From CAJQGY01 sp905478015 (GTDB lineage: Bacteria > Pseudomonadota > Gammaproteobacteria > Magnimaribacterales > D2472), in contig CALSPZ010000001.1 in the NCBI GenBank assembly GCA_943788365.1, positions 992,001-1,056,000 on the forward strand: DNA of 64,000 bases, in the 5' to 3' direction. Shown in pieces: positions 25,368-35,425 of this stretch. The notes below the pieces were generated by a model, which worked only from the letters and a program-made list of their open reading frames with translations, was not told the origin of the DNA and searched no databases. A program made the position numbers and the translations under genes. The stretch's first letter is position 1. The number at the start of each line of letters is the position of its first letter.

Positions 25368-26432
25368 TCAGTCATAAAAAATATTAAACTCTTCTTTTAG
25401 TTTAAGATCCTCTTTCTTTCTTCTTAACCTTATAATCGGCTCCTTCATCTCACCACCAATTAACATCAAGTAGATCCCAAAAATAGACGGTAACCAGCTT
25501 CCTTTTTCAATACCATCAATTATTCCAAGCGCCAAGAATAAACCCCCAACCAGAACTATAAAGAAACCAAAAATTAGCAACAACCAATAGTAAACTATCT
25601 CTTTATTTGTGGGTTCAGTAATTTTTTCATCATAAAATTTCAACCTCTCTCTGAGCAAATCTAAAGCTTCATTATTATTATTTTCAATTTCAATTGATTT
25701 AATTTTTCTATAGTCAGGCTCATTCTCAAGCAGAATTTCTTGGTTAGCTAGATTATTAATAAGCTGAATTGGCATATCTATAAGAAAAATTGATAAAAGA
25801 TTTTTTGTAATGCGATAAGGAATAATAATAAAAATATTTGCAGCCAGTCTCGCCACCAACATCAAAAGAATAGCTAATATTTTAGTAACAGCCCAGCTTA
25901 TGGATAATAAAACTCCTAGAACATATAGGAGAATCTTTGGAAACCAAACAAAAACAATTATTCTCAAAGGCCTTGAAATCCATAAGGCTAAATTCAAGAT
26001 GCCAATAATGATATTTGGAATAGCAAAAATAAGAGCTAAATTTTTAGCTTTTTTTCCTCTAATCTGAACGCCTGCAAACTTAAACGATGACCTATTGGGA
26101 TTTATAAAATTATAAGTACCAAAATTACTTTTAACTGAAAATGAAAATCCTGACTTGGATAGGTTCAAGTTAAAATTATTGCCTATTCTCCACCAGCCTC
26201 GAACTATAAAGTTCTTTCTTTGAAATCCAAGTGTCAAACCTTTAAAAGTTTTAGAAAGCCTTAACCCATGCTTGGTATTAAAAGTTAATCCACGAAATGG
26301 ATGAATTGCAGCATTTACCCCAGATGTTCTGGAGGCCCTTGCTTTCATTCTTGAATTTTTTGAACTGACCTTTACCTCAATCCTTTTAAGAGGCTTGCCA
26401 CCTTTTTTTTCAAAAATTTTGCTTATGCGCAT
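25368..26432 (-). CDS. Membrane protein of unknown function with a DUF4236-like N-terminal part
   Basis: The 354-residue product has a basic N terminus with segments resembling DUF4236 (GWWRIGNNFNLNLSKSGFSFSV, then GTYNFINPN). Several hydrophobic helices (about residues 130-210) follow, then a charged cytoplasmic part and two further helices (about 285-335). The N-terminal similarity is from memory and weak. It is divergent from the M19 gene with only 26 bases between them. Confidence 0.45.
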   Translation of the reverse strand: MRISKIFEKKGGKPLKRIEVKVSSKNSRMKARASRTSGVNAAIHPFRGLTFNTKHGLRLSKTFKGLTLGFQRKNFIVRGWWRIGNNFNLNLSKSGFSFSVKSNFGTYNFINPNRSSFKFAGVQIRGKKAKNLALIFAIPNIIIGILNLALWISRPLRIIVFVWFPKILLYVLGVLLSISWAVTKILAILLMLVARLAANIFIIIPYRITKNLLSIFLIDMPIQLINNLANQEILLENEPDYRKIKSIEIENNNNEALDLLRERLKFYDEKITEPTNKEIVYYWLLLIFGFFIVLVGGLFLALGIIDGIEKGSWLPSIFGIYLMLIGGEMKEPIIRLRRKKEDLKLKEEFNIFYD

Positions 26433-26435
26433 AGA

Positions 26436-26453
26436 TAAATAATATATTATTTA
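26436..26453. promoter_or_regulatory. Perfect palindrome in the divergent promoter gap
   Basis: The 18 bases TAAATAATATATTATTTA read the same on both strands and fill most of the 26-base gap between two divergent starts. It could be a shared operator or overlapping -10 elements. AT-rich sequence makes chance palindromes more likely, so confidence is low. Confidence 0.25.
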
Positions 26454-26458
26454 ACAAC

Positions 26459-27637
26459 ATGAGTTCAAAAATAATAAAAACATTACTACTGGTCATAGTA
26501 CTTGCTGCTTTTATTGCAAGGCTAATTCTTCCAACCTTAGTTGATAAATCTCTTAACCAGATAACCCCGCATGAAAATTTTGAAATTTTAGAAGAAGCAG
26601 AGCTTTTTCATGAAAGCTTGTTTATTGGAGACTGGCATGCAGACAGCGCATTATGGAATAGAGATCTCTCTATAGACAATGATCATGGCCATGTTGATAT
26701 TCCAAAACTACAGAAAGGAAATGTCGCACTCCAAATGTTCACAACTGTTACGAAGTCACCATCAGGCCAAAACTATGATAAGAACGAGACCAATACAAGA
26801 GATAACATAACAACTCTTGCTATTGTTCAAGGTTGGCCGATAAAAACTTGGACAAGCTTATATGAAAGAGCCGTTTTTCAATCACAAAAAATTCACAAAC
26901 TATCAGAAGAGAATCCCAACGATTTGATGCTTATCAAGTCTAGATTAGATTTAAGTAGCTTTCTTGAAAAAAGAAAAAAAAATACAACATTAGTAGGCGG
27001 CCTTATTGGAACCGAGGGCTCTCATGCATTAGATGGAGACCTAGAAAACATTAAAAGGCTATATGATCATGGTTTTAGAATGATGAGCCTTCATCATTTC
27101 TTTGATAATAAGCTTGGCGGATCCTTGCACGGAACGACAGGAGATGGATTAACGACTTTTGGAAAAAATGCTGTTGAGCTTATGCAAGACTTAGAGATAA
27201 TCATAGACGTATCGCATTCTTCAGAAAATGTTGTTAAAGATGTATTAAAGCTATCAAGTCGTCCTTTAGTGGTAAGTCACACTGGCTTTAATGGGCATTG
27301 TGAATCACCTAGAAATATAAGTGATGAGCTGATGAAATCTATTGCTAACAAAGGTGGATTGATAGCTATTGGTTATTGGGATGGAGCTATTTGTGATAAT
27401 TCACCTAAAAGCGTGGCAAGCGCCTTAATGTTTGGGATTGATTTAGTTGGCGAGGATCATCTGTCTTTGGGTTCTGACTTTGATGGGTCTATCACACCTG
27501 GATTCGATACTTCAGAGCTTGTAGCTATTACAGATTGGCTAATAAAACTTGGTGCAACAGAGTCTCAAATTCGAAAAATTATGGGTAAGAACATGCTTTT
27601 ATTTATACAGACATATTTACCTAACGAAGAAAGCTAG
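26459..27637 (+). CDS. Membrane dipeptidase, peptidase family M19
   Basis: This 392-residue protein has an N-terminal membrane anchor or signal (about residues 7-25) and an M19 zinc peptidase domain. The H-x-D metal motif is in GDWHADS, followed by LIGTEGSHAL, MSLHHF, the IIDVSHSS and VVSHTGF histidines and GSDFDG. Family members cleave dipeptides and some beta-lactams; here it would face the periplasm. The last four bases overlap the convergent serine hydrolase gene. Confidence 0.9.
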   Translation: MSSKIIKTLLLVIVLAAFIARLILPTLVDKSLNQITPHENFEILEEAELFHESLFIGDWHADSALWNRDLSIDNDHGHVDIPKLQKGNVALQMFTTVTKSPSGQNYDKNETNTRDNITTLAIVQGWPIKTWTSLYERAVFQSQKIHKLSEENPNDLMLIKSRLDLSSFLEKRKKNTTLVGGLIGTEGSHALDGDLENIKRLYDHGFRMMSLHHFFDNKLGGSLHGTTGDGLTTFGKNAVELMQDLEIIIDVSHSSENVVKDVLKLSSRPLVVSHTGFNGHCESPRNISDELMKSIANKGGLIAIGYWDGAICDNSPKSVASALMFGIDLVGEDHLSLGSDFDGSITPGFDTSELVAITDWLIKLGATESQIRKIMGKNMLLFIQTYLPNEES

Positions 27638-28971
27638 TTAACCGAGTCTATAACCTTTTTAACAAATTCGCTTGCAGAGAAAGTGCTATTTGGAGCAGCC
27701 CCAAGGCCGCTTGGCACCGTCGCTACCCAATTAGAACTTGATAAATCATCTGGAAATAGTTTCATTTTTCTATCAGAAGAAATATTTTGAACAGGTTCAT
27801 ATAAGCTTGCTCTAACAACAACAAGATTTCTATCAAAATCAATCATTATATATTGCCCATCAAACCCAATTGTTGAAATAACATATTCATCGCAAGGAGA
27901 TGATGCAGGATTAGAGCATAATGTCCAAAATTGTAAGCCATATGACTGAAGGTTTTTAATTGCATCAACATATGAGGCTAGCTTTAAACTTCCATTTTCC
28001 CATACACCACCTTGAAGGAGCATATGGCCAAATTTTGCAAAATCTCTTGCAGTCATATCCAAGCAACAATAGGCCAAATAATTCCCATTTGACTGACCAT
28101 CTGAGGAGAAATCTCTCCACCAAGAGGCCTCTATTCCAATTTTAGAAAATAAATTATATTCAGCAAATGTCTGAAGATCTTGTCCTGTAGCTCTAAAAAT
28201 TATTTCTCCCAATACCATGGTGTCACAGTTAGAATAAAGAAAGCTCCCCCTAGTAAATGGGACGCTTCCATTTGCATACCATGGTTGTGTTTCACCCTCA
28301 TTGGCAAGATCTCTAGATATACATTTAGTCATTTGATCATTTGAATAAACTATATTCCCACCAGAAGAAGCCCCTGAAGCCGTCTGGCATTCACCAATAT
28401 CATTTATTGAAACAATAAAACACATGGGAACTAAGCCCGACCTCATATCCAATAAGTTTTTGATTGATATTACAGATCTCTCATCAGTTGACCATTCAGT
28501 TATATAAGATGATGCCGAATCATTTATTGAATTTATAAAACCCTCTTCGACCGCAAGTGCAATTAGAATACTTGTAAAAGATTTCGCAGTTGACCATGAA
28601 GAAACATAGCTCCTTACATCTCTTTCATCATAAAGATTGCTCAAAGTTACAAAATCAATTGAAATTGACTCATTGATAACACTTGCTTCGCTCCTAGTAA
28701 TGCCTCTATATCTTTCGTAGACTAATTTGCCATCCTTAATTACAACAGCAGCTTGTGTATAAGATCCATCTTCCATCGCATATCTAAAGGCCTCATCAAG
28801 AACTGATTTGTTCATTCCCACAGACTCAGGAGTTGCAATATCCCAAACAACTGGGTGCGATGGGGTTACTGGAGGGCTTGGTGGAGAAACTGTGCTTTGC
28901 TGTGAATTTCCTCCACCTCCACAAGACACAATTAGAAAAACAAAAAGACAAAAAGGTTTTTTTATAGTCAT
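27634..28971 (-). CDS. Serine hydrolase (beta-lactamase family) lipoprotein
   Basis: The 445-residue product has a lipobox ending at Cys17 followed by CGGGG and a Pro/Ser linker. The class C-type catalytic S-x-x-K is in SWSTAKSF and a Y-S-N triad is in SFLYSNCD. It probably acts in the periplasm or at the outer membrane as an esterase or peptidase. Beta-lactam resistance should not be assumed. It is convergent with the M19 gene. A second family member is at 35906. Confidence 0.85.
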   Translation of the reverse strand: MTIKKPFCLFVFLIVSCGGGGNSQQSTVSPPSPPVTPSHPVVWDIATPESVGMNKSVLDEAFRYAMEDGSYTQAAVVIKDGKLVYERYRGITRSEASVINESISIDFVTLSNLYDERDVRSYVSSWSTAKSFTSILIALAVEEGFINSINDSASSYITEWSTDERSVISIKNLLDMRSGLVPMCFIVSINDIGECQTASGASSGGNIVYSNDQMTKCISRDLANEGETQPWYANGSVPFTRGSFLYSNCDTMVLGEIIFRATGQDLQTFAEYNLFSKIGIEASWWRDFSSDGQSNGNYLAYCCLDMTARDFAKFGHMLLQGGVWENGSLKLASYVDAIKNLQSYGLQFWTLCSNPASSPCDEYVISTIGFDGQYIMIDFDRNLVVVRASLYEPVQNISSDRKMKLFPDDLSSSNWVATVPSGLGAAPNSTFSASEFVKKVIDSVN

Positions 28972-29049
28972 CTATCAAATGTAATAAATAAATATATTAT
29001 GATCAAGATAAAAATAGACACACCACCATAAAGACTTTAACCTTTCATA

Positions 29050-29889
29050 ATGATAACAACATTAGACCACCTCATAGTCGCGGTTGATGATTTAGATAAA
29101 GCTGAAAAAGATTACTCAAAGATATTTGGAGCACAGCCTGTCTGGAAAGGTGAGCATAAAGAACTTGGCACAACTAACTCGCTCTTTAATTTCCAAAATA
29201 CATATTTTGAATTGCTGTCAGCAAGTGGAGAAGGCCTAGGAGCAATGTTGGTGCAGCATGCATTAGAAGAAACTGGCGAGGGTCTTATTGGCATGGTTCT
29301 TGGCACAGATAATATTGAAGAAACAACGCAAACATTAAAAAATAAATCATTTTTAATAAATGATGCAGGGGAAGGGGTAGGAACAAATTTTATAAATGAT
29401 GAGGTCAGAAAATGGAAGAATCTTTTCCTCCCGCCAGAACTAACAAGAGGCATTTTTTCATTTATTATTCAGCATACTCACGGGGCACTTCCTAGGCATG
29501 ACCTAAAAAATCCATCTACAATTAACAAACTAGATCATCTCGTTATTAATACAAATGATGCAGATGGTTTTATTGAAATTTATAAAGATATTTTTGGAAT
29601 AAGATTAGCCTTAGACAAACATATAGAGCACTGGGATAAGAGAATGTTATTTTTCAGACTAAATCAAACCACATTAGAAGTGGTAGAAAAAAAAGATGAT
29701 TTAGCCTCTCATGATTCTCTTTGGGGCCTGGCTTGGGATGTCATCGACATAGAAAAAGTCCATAAAAGACTTTCAACCCAAGGCATAGATATTTCATCAA
29801 TAAAAGATGGGATAAAAGAAAATACTAGAGTTGCGACCATAAAGTCTCATACTCATGGCGTTCCCACTCTATTAATAGAGCACATCTAG
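29050..29889 (+). CDS. Two-domain VOC (glyoxalase-like) protein
   Basis: This 279-residue protein contains two vicinal-oxygen-chelate halves. One starts at TLDHLIVAVDDLDKAEKDY and one at KLDHLVINTNDADGFIEIY, each with the conserved metal histidine near its start. Family members include dioxygenases, isomerases and resistance proteins. No partner gene identifies the substrate. It is separated by 78 bases from the upstream lipoprotein and 76 from the next gene. Confidence 0.78.
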   Translation: MITTLDHLIVAVDDLDKAEKDYSKIFGAQPVWKGEHKELGTTNSLFNFQNTYFELLSASGEGLGAMLVQHALEETGEGLIGMVLGTDNIEETTQTLKNKSFLINDAGEGVGTNFINDEVRKWKNLFLPPELTRGIFSFIIQHTHGALPRHDLKNPSTINKLDHLVINTNDADGFIEIYKDIFGIRLALDKHIEHWDKRMLFFRLNQTTLEVVEKKDDLASHDSLWGLAWDVIDIEKVHKRLSTQGIDISSIKDGIKENTRVATIKSHTHGVPTLLIEHI

Positions 29890-29965
29890 CTGGCTTTAAA
29901 ATGTTATTTGTATTGCCTCATAAAAAACTGGTTATAATTAAAAGGAAATCTTTAAAGGACAATTA

Positions 29966-31252
29966 ATGAAACATGTTGCAGTAATAGGCGCAGGACCATC
30001 TGGCATAACAGCAATTAAAAATTTTAAAGATGCAGGCTTTAAGGTCACTGCTTTTGAGAGATGCAGTGGGGTTGGAGGAAATTGGAGATTCAATGATCCT
30101 TCTGGACATTCCAGCGTCTTTGAAACAACACATATTATTAGTTCAAAATATACTTCTTTTTACGAAGACCATCCCTTGCCAGAATCAGCCTCCGACTATC
30201 CATCTCATCAAGAGCTTCTAAATTACTTTAATGACTATGCTGACACGTTTGATCTTAAAGGACTAATAAGGTTTGGAACCGAGGTAAAACATTGTGAACA
30301 ATTGCACGATGAGACTTGGAAAATAACTTGGAAAGATCTTGAAACCAATGAAGAGACCATTGATTCTTTTGATGGCTTGGTTGTTTGTAATGGACATCAT
30401 CACGAACCCAGATACCCTAACTATCCTGGAACTTTTACAGGAAAATTTATTCATTCTCATGACTTTAAATCTGCAAAGCCCTATACAGATAAGAGAGTTT
30501 TGGTTATTGGCGGCGGAAATTCTGCATGCGATGTAGCAGTTGAAACAGCAAGAGTCTCTAAATCTACTCATATTAGTTGGAGGCGAGGCTATTACTTAAT
30601 TCCTAAGTTTATGTATGGCCTTCCCGTTGACATGTACGCCTTGAAAAATAGATGGATGCCAGCATTTATCAGAGAGCCTTTTACAAAACTTATGCTTGAA
30701 ATATTCCAAGGCAAAAATAAAGACATAGGCCTTCAGGAACCTGAACAAAACCTTTTTGGAACCCATCCAACGGTTAATTCTGAGCTCTACTACTCGGTTA
30801 GGCATGGAAAAGTTAAACCGCATAAAGACATACAAAGGTATGATGGGAGCACCGTTCATTTTATAGATGGTACAAAAGAAGATTTTGATGTAATCATTGC
30901 TTGTACTGGATTCAAAATTAAACATAAATTTTTTGACAAGGATTTTCTCAGTTATGAGACAGGCAAAGTTCCTCTCCTTCATAGAATGCTTCCCTCAAAG
31001 ATAAAAAACTTATATTTCATTGGTTTATTCCAGCCATTGGGATGCATTTGGCCAGGCGCAGAGCTTCAATCTAAATTAGCAGCAAAGCATTTTAATGGCT
31101 CATGGAAACCAAAAAAGTCCATAGATTTGTTAATCAAAGATGAATTAAATAATCCCGATGTGAAGCAAATTGATACACCAAGACATACAATAACTGTTGA
31201 TGATTTTGCCTTTAGAGAAAGGCTAAAAAAAGAACTAGCAAGGGCTAACTAA
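29966..31252 (+). CDS. Flavin-containing monooxygenase
   Basis: The 428-residue enzyme has an FAD-binding GAGPSG loop at the N terminus (residues 7-12), GVGGNWRF, the FMO identifying segment around FTGKFIHSHDFK (the F-x-G-x-x-x-H-x-x-x-F/Y pattern) and an NADPH-binding loop in VIGGGNSACDVA. FMOs add oxygen to soft nucleophiles such as amines or sulfides. Trimethylamine monooxygenase is one marine family member, but I see nothing specific to it. RBS AAAGGA precedes the ATG. Confidence 0.87.
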   Translation: MKHVAVIGAGPSGITAIKNFKDAGFKVTAFERCSGVGGNWRFNDPSGHSSVFETTHIISSKYTSFYEDHPLPESASDYPSHQELLNYFNDYADTFDLKGLIRFGTEVKHCEQLHDETWKITWKDLETNEETIDSFDGLVVCNGHHHEPRYPNYPGTFTGKFIHSHDFKSAKPYTDKRVLVIGGGNSACDVAVETARVSKSTHISWRRGYYLIPKFMYGLPVDMYALKNRWMPAFIREPFTKLMLEIFQGKNKDIGLQEPEQNLFGTHPTVNSELYYSVRHGKVKPHKDIQRYDGSTVHFIDGTKEDFDVIIACTGFKIKHKFFDKDFLSYETGKVPLLHRMLPSKIKNLYFIGLFQPLGCIWPGAELQSKLAAKHFNGSWKPKKSIDLLIKDELNNPDVKQIDTPRHTITVDDFAFRERLKKELARAN

Positions 31253-31253
31253 T

Positions 31254-31694
31254 ATGAAAAAAATAACTATACCTTTCTTCCTTTTCTTGGTTGCAATAAA
31301 TGTTCAGTCTGCAAATGAAATTTCACAGGATGGTTGCACCACAAAGCTTAAACAAGTTATGAGACCAGAGTATCCAGCTGCAAGGATAGGTGGCTATTCT
31401 GAAATACAATTTGATATTCTCAAGGATGGCAAAGTAACAAATATTTCATCATCAAAATCAATGTGCATTCGCCATAATAGAAAAGAAGATTCCTATGCCT
31501 TTAAGCAATGCGGGATATTTATAAGCAATTCAATTGCGGCCACATATTACATGGAATACAAGCCCCCAATTGATGAGAGGGGAGAAAGCTGCTCAATAAC
31601 AGATCATAAACATAGGTATAGGTTTAGAGCTAAAAGGTCGGAGAAGATAGACGCAGCCTTTGATAAGGAGTTTGCAGAAAATCCTATAGGCTAA
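31254..31694 (+). CDS. Periplasmic protein with TonB C-terminal-like domain
   Basis: This 146-residue protein starts one base after the FMO stop and has a signal peptide (cleavage near QSA). The mature part contains the TonB-CTD pattern R-P-E-Y-P-A-A-R-I-G-G-Y-S-E-I-Q-F-D-I-L-K-D-G but has no membrane anchor and no Pro-rich linker. It also has four cysteines. It might be a stand-alone TonB-like partner. The gene end overlaps the convergent helicase gene by four bases. Confidence 0.6.
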   Translation: MKKITIPFFLFLVAINVQSANEISQDGCTTKLKQVMRPEYPAARIGGYSEIQFDILKDGKVTNISSSKSMCIRHNRKEDSYAFKQCGIFISNSIAATYYMEYKPPIDERGESCSITDHKHRYRFRAKRSEKIDAAFDKEFAENPIG

Positions 31695-32995
31695 AAAGAC
31701 TCTTTATGAAAATCTACTATTGCTGAATCTACCATTGCATCAGTCTTTCTTAGCTCCTGATACAAATTAACAGATCCTAGTGTTTTACATCTGCTTAATG
31801 CCACATAAGTTTGCCCTGTAGCAAATGCACCTTGGCCCAAGTCTATAGAGCAGCTTTCAAGAGTTAACCCTTGAGCTTTATGTATTGTCACAGCCCAGCC
31901 TAGCTTTAATGGAAACTGTTTGAATGATGAAACAATTTCCTCTTCCATTTCATCATCATAATCATCATAGACATACCTAATCTTATTCCACTCCTCTCGC
32001 TTAACATTTAAAGTTTTGCCAGCAACTTCAACTTTGATAGTTTTTCGTTTTTTGTCTTTACAATCTATTACTTTTCCAACCGTTCCATTTACCCACCTAC
32101 CCTCACTATCATTTTTTATAAACATAACTTTTGCGCCCTCTTTAATTCTAAGATTTCTAGGAGCAGGAAGTTCATTTTCATTTAACTCTCCAAGCTCTTC
32201 TGCCAAAGCAGCCGTAGCAGGACCTTCAATTGTATTAAGCATTTCCTCATTTATCTGATCCGCTCTATATCTTCTTGATGTGACTATGAGAGCAGACTCT
32301 TCATAATTACTTGGGTTAAAACAAGATGCATTAATTTTATTAATTGTGTTTTCAAGATCAGTGCCAAGTCTTATATTATTTAAGAGGTCATAGAAATTGT
32401 TGTCATCACTTTGTCTAAACGAGTAAGTTAGCTCATAAAATGAAGGCGATTCTATTTCTTTAAAACTTTTAGCACTAAAGAAATATATTGACTCATATTT
32501 CTCATAAATGGCTTCTTCTTCATGATCTTTAACTACAGGAGGAAGTTGAAACAAGTCACCACAGGCAAGGACATGAACTCCACCAAAGGGCTCAGATGAA
32601 TCTCTATGAAGTTTCAGTGTTTCTGATATGGCATCAAGCATAGGAGCTCGAACCATAGATATTTCATCAATAATCAACAATTCTAAATTTTTTAATAGTT
32701 TTTTAAATCTTGGATCATTTGATTCTTTAATAATTGGAAATGTATCAAATCCAATTCTAAATGCAGAATTAATAGTTGCGCCGCCGATATTTAATGCAGC
32801 TATACCTGTTGGAGCTACAACTATTTTTTTTAAGCTATTCTCATCTATAAGCTTCTTAACCAGAGTTGTTTTACCAGTTCCTGCTGCTCCAGTTAAATAA
32901 ACAAATTGCTGACCTTCATCTGATTCAAATAAATCATTTATTTCATCGAAATAAATATCAAAACTTGTTTCATCAACTTTCTTTTTATTAGGCAT
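31691..32995 (-). CDS. PIF1/RecD-like ATP-dependent helicase
   Basis: The 434-residue protein has a Walker A loop TGAAGTGKTTL (residues 35-45), Walker B/motif II IDEISM, a motif III-like GDLFQLPPV and the C-terminal ALSRCKTLGSV typical of PIF1/RecD-type SF1B helicases. Such short PIF1-like proteins act in genome maintenance, for example at G-quadruplex or D-loop structures. It is not fused to another domain. An internal segment ending in TIHKAQG is also visible. Confidence 0.87.
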   Translation of the reverse strand: MPNKKKVDETSFDIYFDEINDLFESDEGQQFVYLTGAAGTGKTTLVKKLIDENSLKKIVVAPTGIAALNIGGATINSAFRIGFDTFPIIKESNDPRFKKLLKNLELLIIDEISMVRAPMLDAISETLKLHRDSSEPFGGVHVLACGDLFQLPPVVKDHEEEAIYEKYESIYFFSAKSFKEIESPSFYELTYSFRQSDDNNFYDLLNNIRLGTDLENTINKINASCFNPSNYEESALIVTSRRYRADQINEEMLNTIEGPATAALAEELGELNENELPAPRNLRIKEGAKVMFIKNDSEGRWVNGTVGKVIDCKDKKRKTIKVEVAGKTLNVKREEWNKIRYVYDDYDDEMEEEIVSSFKQFPLKLGWAVTIHKAQGLTLESCSIDLGQGAFATGQTYVALSRCKTLGSVNLYQELRKTDAMVDSAIVDFHKESF

Positions 32996-33067
32996 GAGTT
33001 TTTTGGACGGTATTTGAAATTATTTTAACCTTGTTGCTTAACTTTATAAATACACTAAAGTTTAAAT

Positions 33068-34276
33068 CTACAGTTTTGTAATTAGCAGGTCGCCTGACTC
33101 AACAAGAGAATCAATTAATGGGCTCTCCCACCCAAGCTCTTCAAGTATTTCTTCACTATGCTCTCCAAGCAAAGGACTAGGCTCAGCCTGAGATGTTGAC
33201 TTGCCTTCAAACAAAATAGGTGGAGTCGTAACAGTAAGCTCCCCCATTGTTTTTGTTACATAGGTTTCCAGCGCCCCAATTGCTTGGATTTGCTCAACAC
33301 CCTCAAGATCCTTTCTTTTTGTACATGGTGCGCACGGAACATCTGCAGCACTTAAGACCTCTATAGCCTTTTTAACACCAATATCATTTCGAGGTGTTCT
33401 CAAAACTTTTGTTACTTGATCCATATTTGTCATCCTTGAAGCAATAGATGCATAAAGAGGAGTACCAAGAAGTTCCGGATACCCAAGCATTGGTAAAAGA
33501 GCTTTCCAATGATCATCGGTCAAGGGAGCAACTGCAACACCACCATCTTTATAATTGATTGTTTCAAAATAGTCCGAGCCTGGAGACATTTTGAATCTAT
33601 CTTTATCTTTTAATGTTTTGTGCATCATTCCATCTGGCCACATGAATGCAAGGCAAGCATGCAGCATAGATATATCAATATGTTGACCTTCGTTTGTAGT
33701 TGCTCTTGCAAGTAACGCAGCAGTAGCAGCTTGGCCGACGGTATATGCTGTAACTTTATCGCATATGAAAGTTCGAATGAAATCAAATGAATTCTCTTCA
33801 GGCGACTGAAGGTCTGTGAATCCTGCTAGCCCCTGTATTACATGATCAAAGGCAGGCAAATCAGCCATAGGACCCTTAGTACCAAAGCCACTCACAGCAA
33901 CATATATCAGCTTAGGATTTAATTCTCTTAAAACCTCTGATCCTAAGCCCAACTTATCCATAACACCTGGACGATAATTATGAAGTAGAACATCAGACTG
34001 AATCACAAGCTCCTTTATGGCTTTGACGCCAGCACTCGATTTAAGATCAATAGCCAGAGAACGTTTCCCCCGATTGCAATTATGGAAAAAGCCTGAAACT
34101 CCATTTTTTTGAGTACCCAGAGGACGCATCTTGTCACCCATTTGGGGAGGCTCAACCTTAATAACTTGAGCCCCTTGAGAAGCCATAGTCATTGCTGCTA
34201 AAGAGCAGGTAATCATATTAGAGAGTTCAATTACTTTAACACCTGCCAAAGGCTGGGATGCGGATGGTTTGCTCAT
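33068..34276 (-). CDS. CaiB/BaiF family CoA transferase
   Basis: From the Met of MSKPSASQPL this encodes 402 residues, matching type III CoA transferases. The catalytic aspartate is in PAFDHVIQGLAGF, and the N terminus has GVKVIELSNM. An upstream in-frame TTG extension is open but lacks a strong start signal, so I use the internal ATG. The enzyme moves CoA between carboxylic acids, as in racemases or bile-acid and carnitine pathways. The specific acid is not evident. Confidence 0.87.
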   Translation of the reverse strand: MSKPSASQPLAGVKVIELSNMITCSLAAMTMASQGAQVIKVEPPQMGDKMRPLGTQKNGVSGFFHNCNRGKRSLAIDLKSSAGVKAIKELVIQSDVLLHNYRPGVMDKLGLGSEVLRELNPKLIYVAVSGFGTKGPMADLPAFDHVIQGLAGFTDLQSPEENSFDFIRTFICDKVTAYTVGQAATAALLARATTNEGQHIDISMLHACLAFMWPDGMMHKTLKDKDRFKMSPGSDYFETINYKDGGVAVAPLTDDHWKALLPMLGYPELLGTPLYASIASRMTNMDQVTKVLRTPRNDIGVKKAIEVLSAADVPCAPCTKRKDLEGVEQIQAIGALETYVTKTMGELTVTTPPILFEGKSTSQAEPSPLLGEHSEEILEELGWESPLIDSLVESGDLLITKL

Positions 34277-34389
34277 AGTGCCAGTTCCAAAAATATATCT
34301 TTTCATATTAGCATAGTAGGCATGCTCAAACAGCCTCTTGAAAACTTTCAAAAAAGCATTTCATAAAATATTAATGATAAGATAAATAT

Positions 34390-34779
34390 ATGAAGATATT
34401 AAAAGAAGAAGTCCTGTTTAATTGTTCAGCAAAAGATCTTTGGACGATACTATCAGACGTATCAAGATCAGATTGGGTTCCTTCAATTGAATCAATATCT
34501 TTAACTGGCAACCTTAGATCTTTTGAAATGGATGGCATAGGGAGCGTCACTGAAGAAATTCTATTAAATGATGATCAAAACATGACTCTTCAGTATTCTG
34601 CAATTAAGACGCCTTCCAAAATCGACCATCATTTGGCCACAATGCAAATCTCTTCAGCGGGTGAAGGCCAAGCTACTTTGCTATGGACGACTGAGATTGA
34701 CCCTGAGATATTTGCAGATGGAGTTCATCATGGCATGCTCATTTCAATAGAGGGCATTAAAAAAGTTATAGAATCTTAG
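34390..34779 (+). CDS. SRPBCC (polyketide cyclase/START-like) family protein
   Basis: This 129-residue protein has an SRPBCC fold by sequence pattern: an N-terminal beta strand (KEEVLFNCSAKDLWTILSDVSRSDW) followed by alternating strands and a C-terminal helix. These proteins bind hydrophobic ligands. No partner gene suggests the ligand. It is divergent from the CoA transferase gene. Confidence 0.7.
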   Translation: MKILKEEVLFNCSAKDLWTILSDVSRSDWVPSIESISLTGNLRSFEMDGIGSVTEEILLNDDQNMTLQYSAIKTPSKIDHHLATMQISSAGEGQATLLWTTEIDPEIFADGVHHGMLISIEGIKKVIES

Positions 34780-34792
34780 AACCAACAAATCA

Positions 34793-35425
34793 ATGAATTG
34801 CCTAGTTTGCTCAAGCCAAGATATTAGCTCATTCGAAACATCAAATGACTCCAAGAAGCATTGGTCTTGTAATCATTGTGAAGCGAAGTTTTTAGACCCA
34901 ATCCACTATCTTAGCTCGAATAGCGAACAGGAAAGATATAGAGAACATAATAATGTTATACATGATGAGGGGTATCGAAAATTCCTTTCAAAGGTAGCAG
35001 ATCCTCTTGAAAAGCACTTAAATAAAAATGATTCAGGATTAGACTATGGTTGTGGGCACGGCCCAGCTCTTGCAGATATTATGGAAAAAAAAGGGTTTCA
35101 AATAGATCTTTATGATCCTTATTTTTATCCAAACAAAAAAGTCTTTAATAATAAATATGAATTTATAACTTGCACCGAAGCAGCAGAGCACTTTTACAAT
35201 CCTTTAGCTGAATTTAATAAAATGAATGAGATATTAAACAAGGGAGGCATTTTAGCTGTAATGACCTCCTTGTATGATGATTCAATAGACTTTGAAAGTT
35301 GGTATTACAGAAGAGACCCAACACATGTAATATTTTATAAAGAAAAAACTTTCAACATTATTGCCAAGCAAAGAAATTGGGATTATTGGTTAGAAGATAA
35401 AAATGTTATTTTTTTAAAAAAGTAA
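34793..35425 (+). CDS. Class I SAM-dependent methyltransferase with N-terminal zinc-ribbon
   Basis: The 210-residue protein begins with two CxxC pairs (CLVCSS and CNHCEA) like a zinc ribbon. The SAM motif I is in GLDYGCGHGPALADI, followed by TCTEAAEHFYNP and a late GGILAVMTS motif. The family includes sugar and small-molecule methyltransferases. The substrate is unknown. It follows the SRPBCC gene by 13 bases. Confidence 0.8.
   Translation: MNCLVCSSQDISSFETSNDSKKHWSCNHCEAKFLDPIHYLSSNSEQERYREHNNVIHDEGYRKFLSKVADPLEKHLNKNDSGLDYGCGHGPALADIMEKKGFQIDLYDPYFYPNKKVFNNKYEFITCTEAAEHFYNPLAEFNKMNEILNKGGILAVMTSLYDDSIDFESWYYRRDPTHVIFYKEKTFNIIAKQRNWDYWLEDKNVIFLKK

Noticed and set aside
28971..29049. Possible promoter (AT-rich gap before the VOC gene)
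   Set aside because: No pair of recognisable -35 and -10 hexamers at proper spacing; AT-rich gaps in this window all look similar.
29910..29965. TATAAT before the FMO gene
   Set aside because: A TTGCCT lies upstream but only 14 bases away, too close for a convincing sigma70 promoter.
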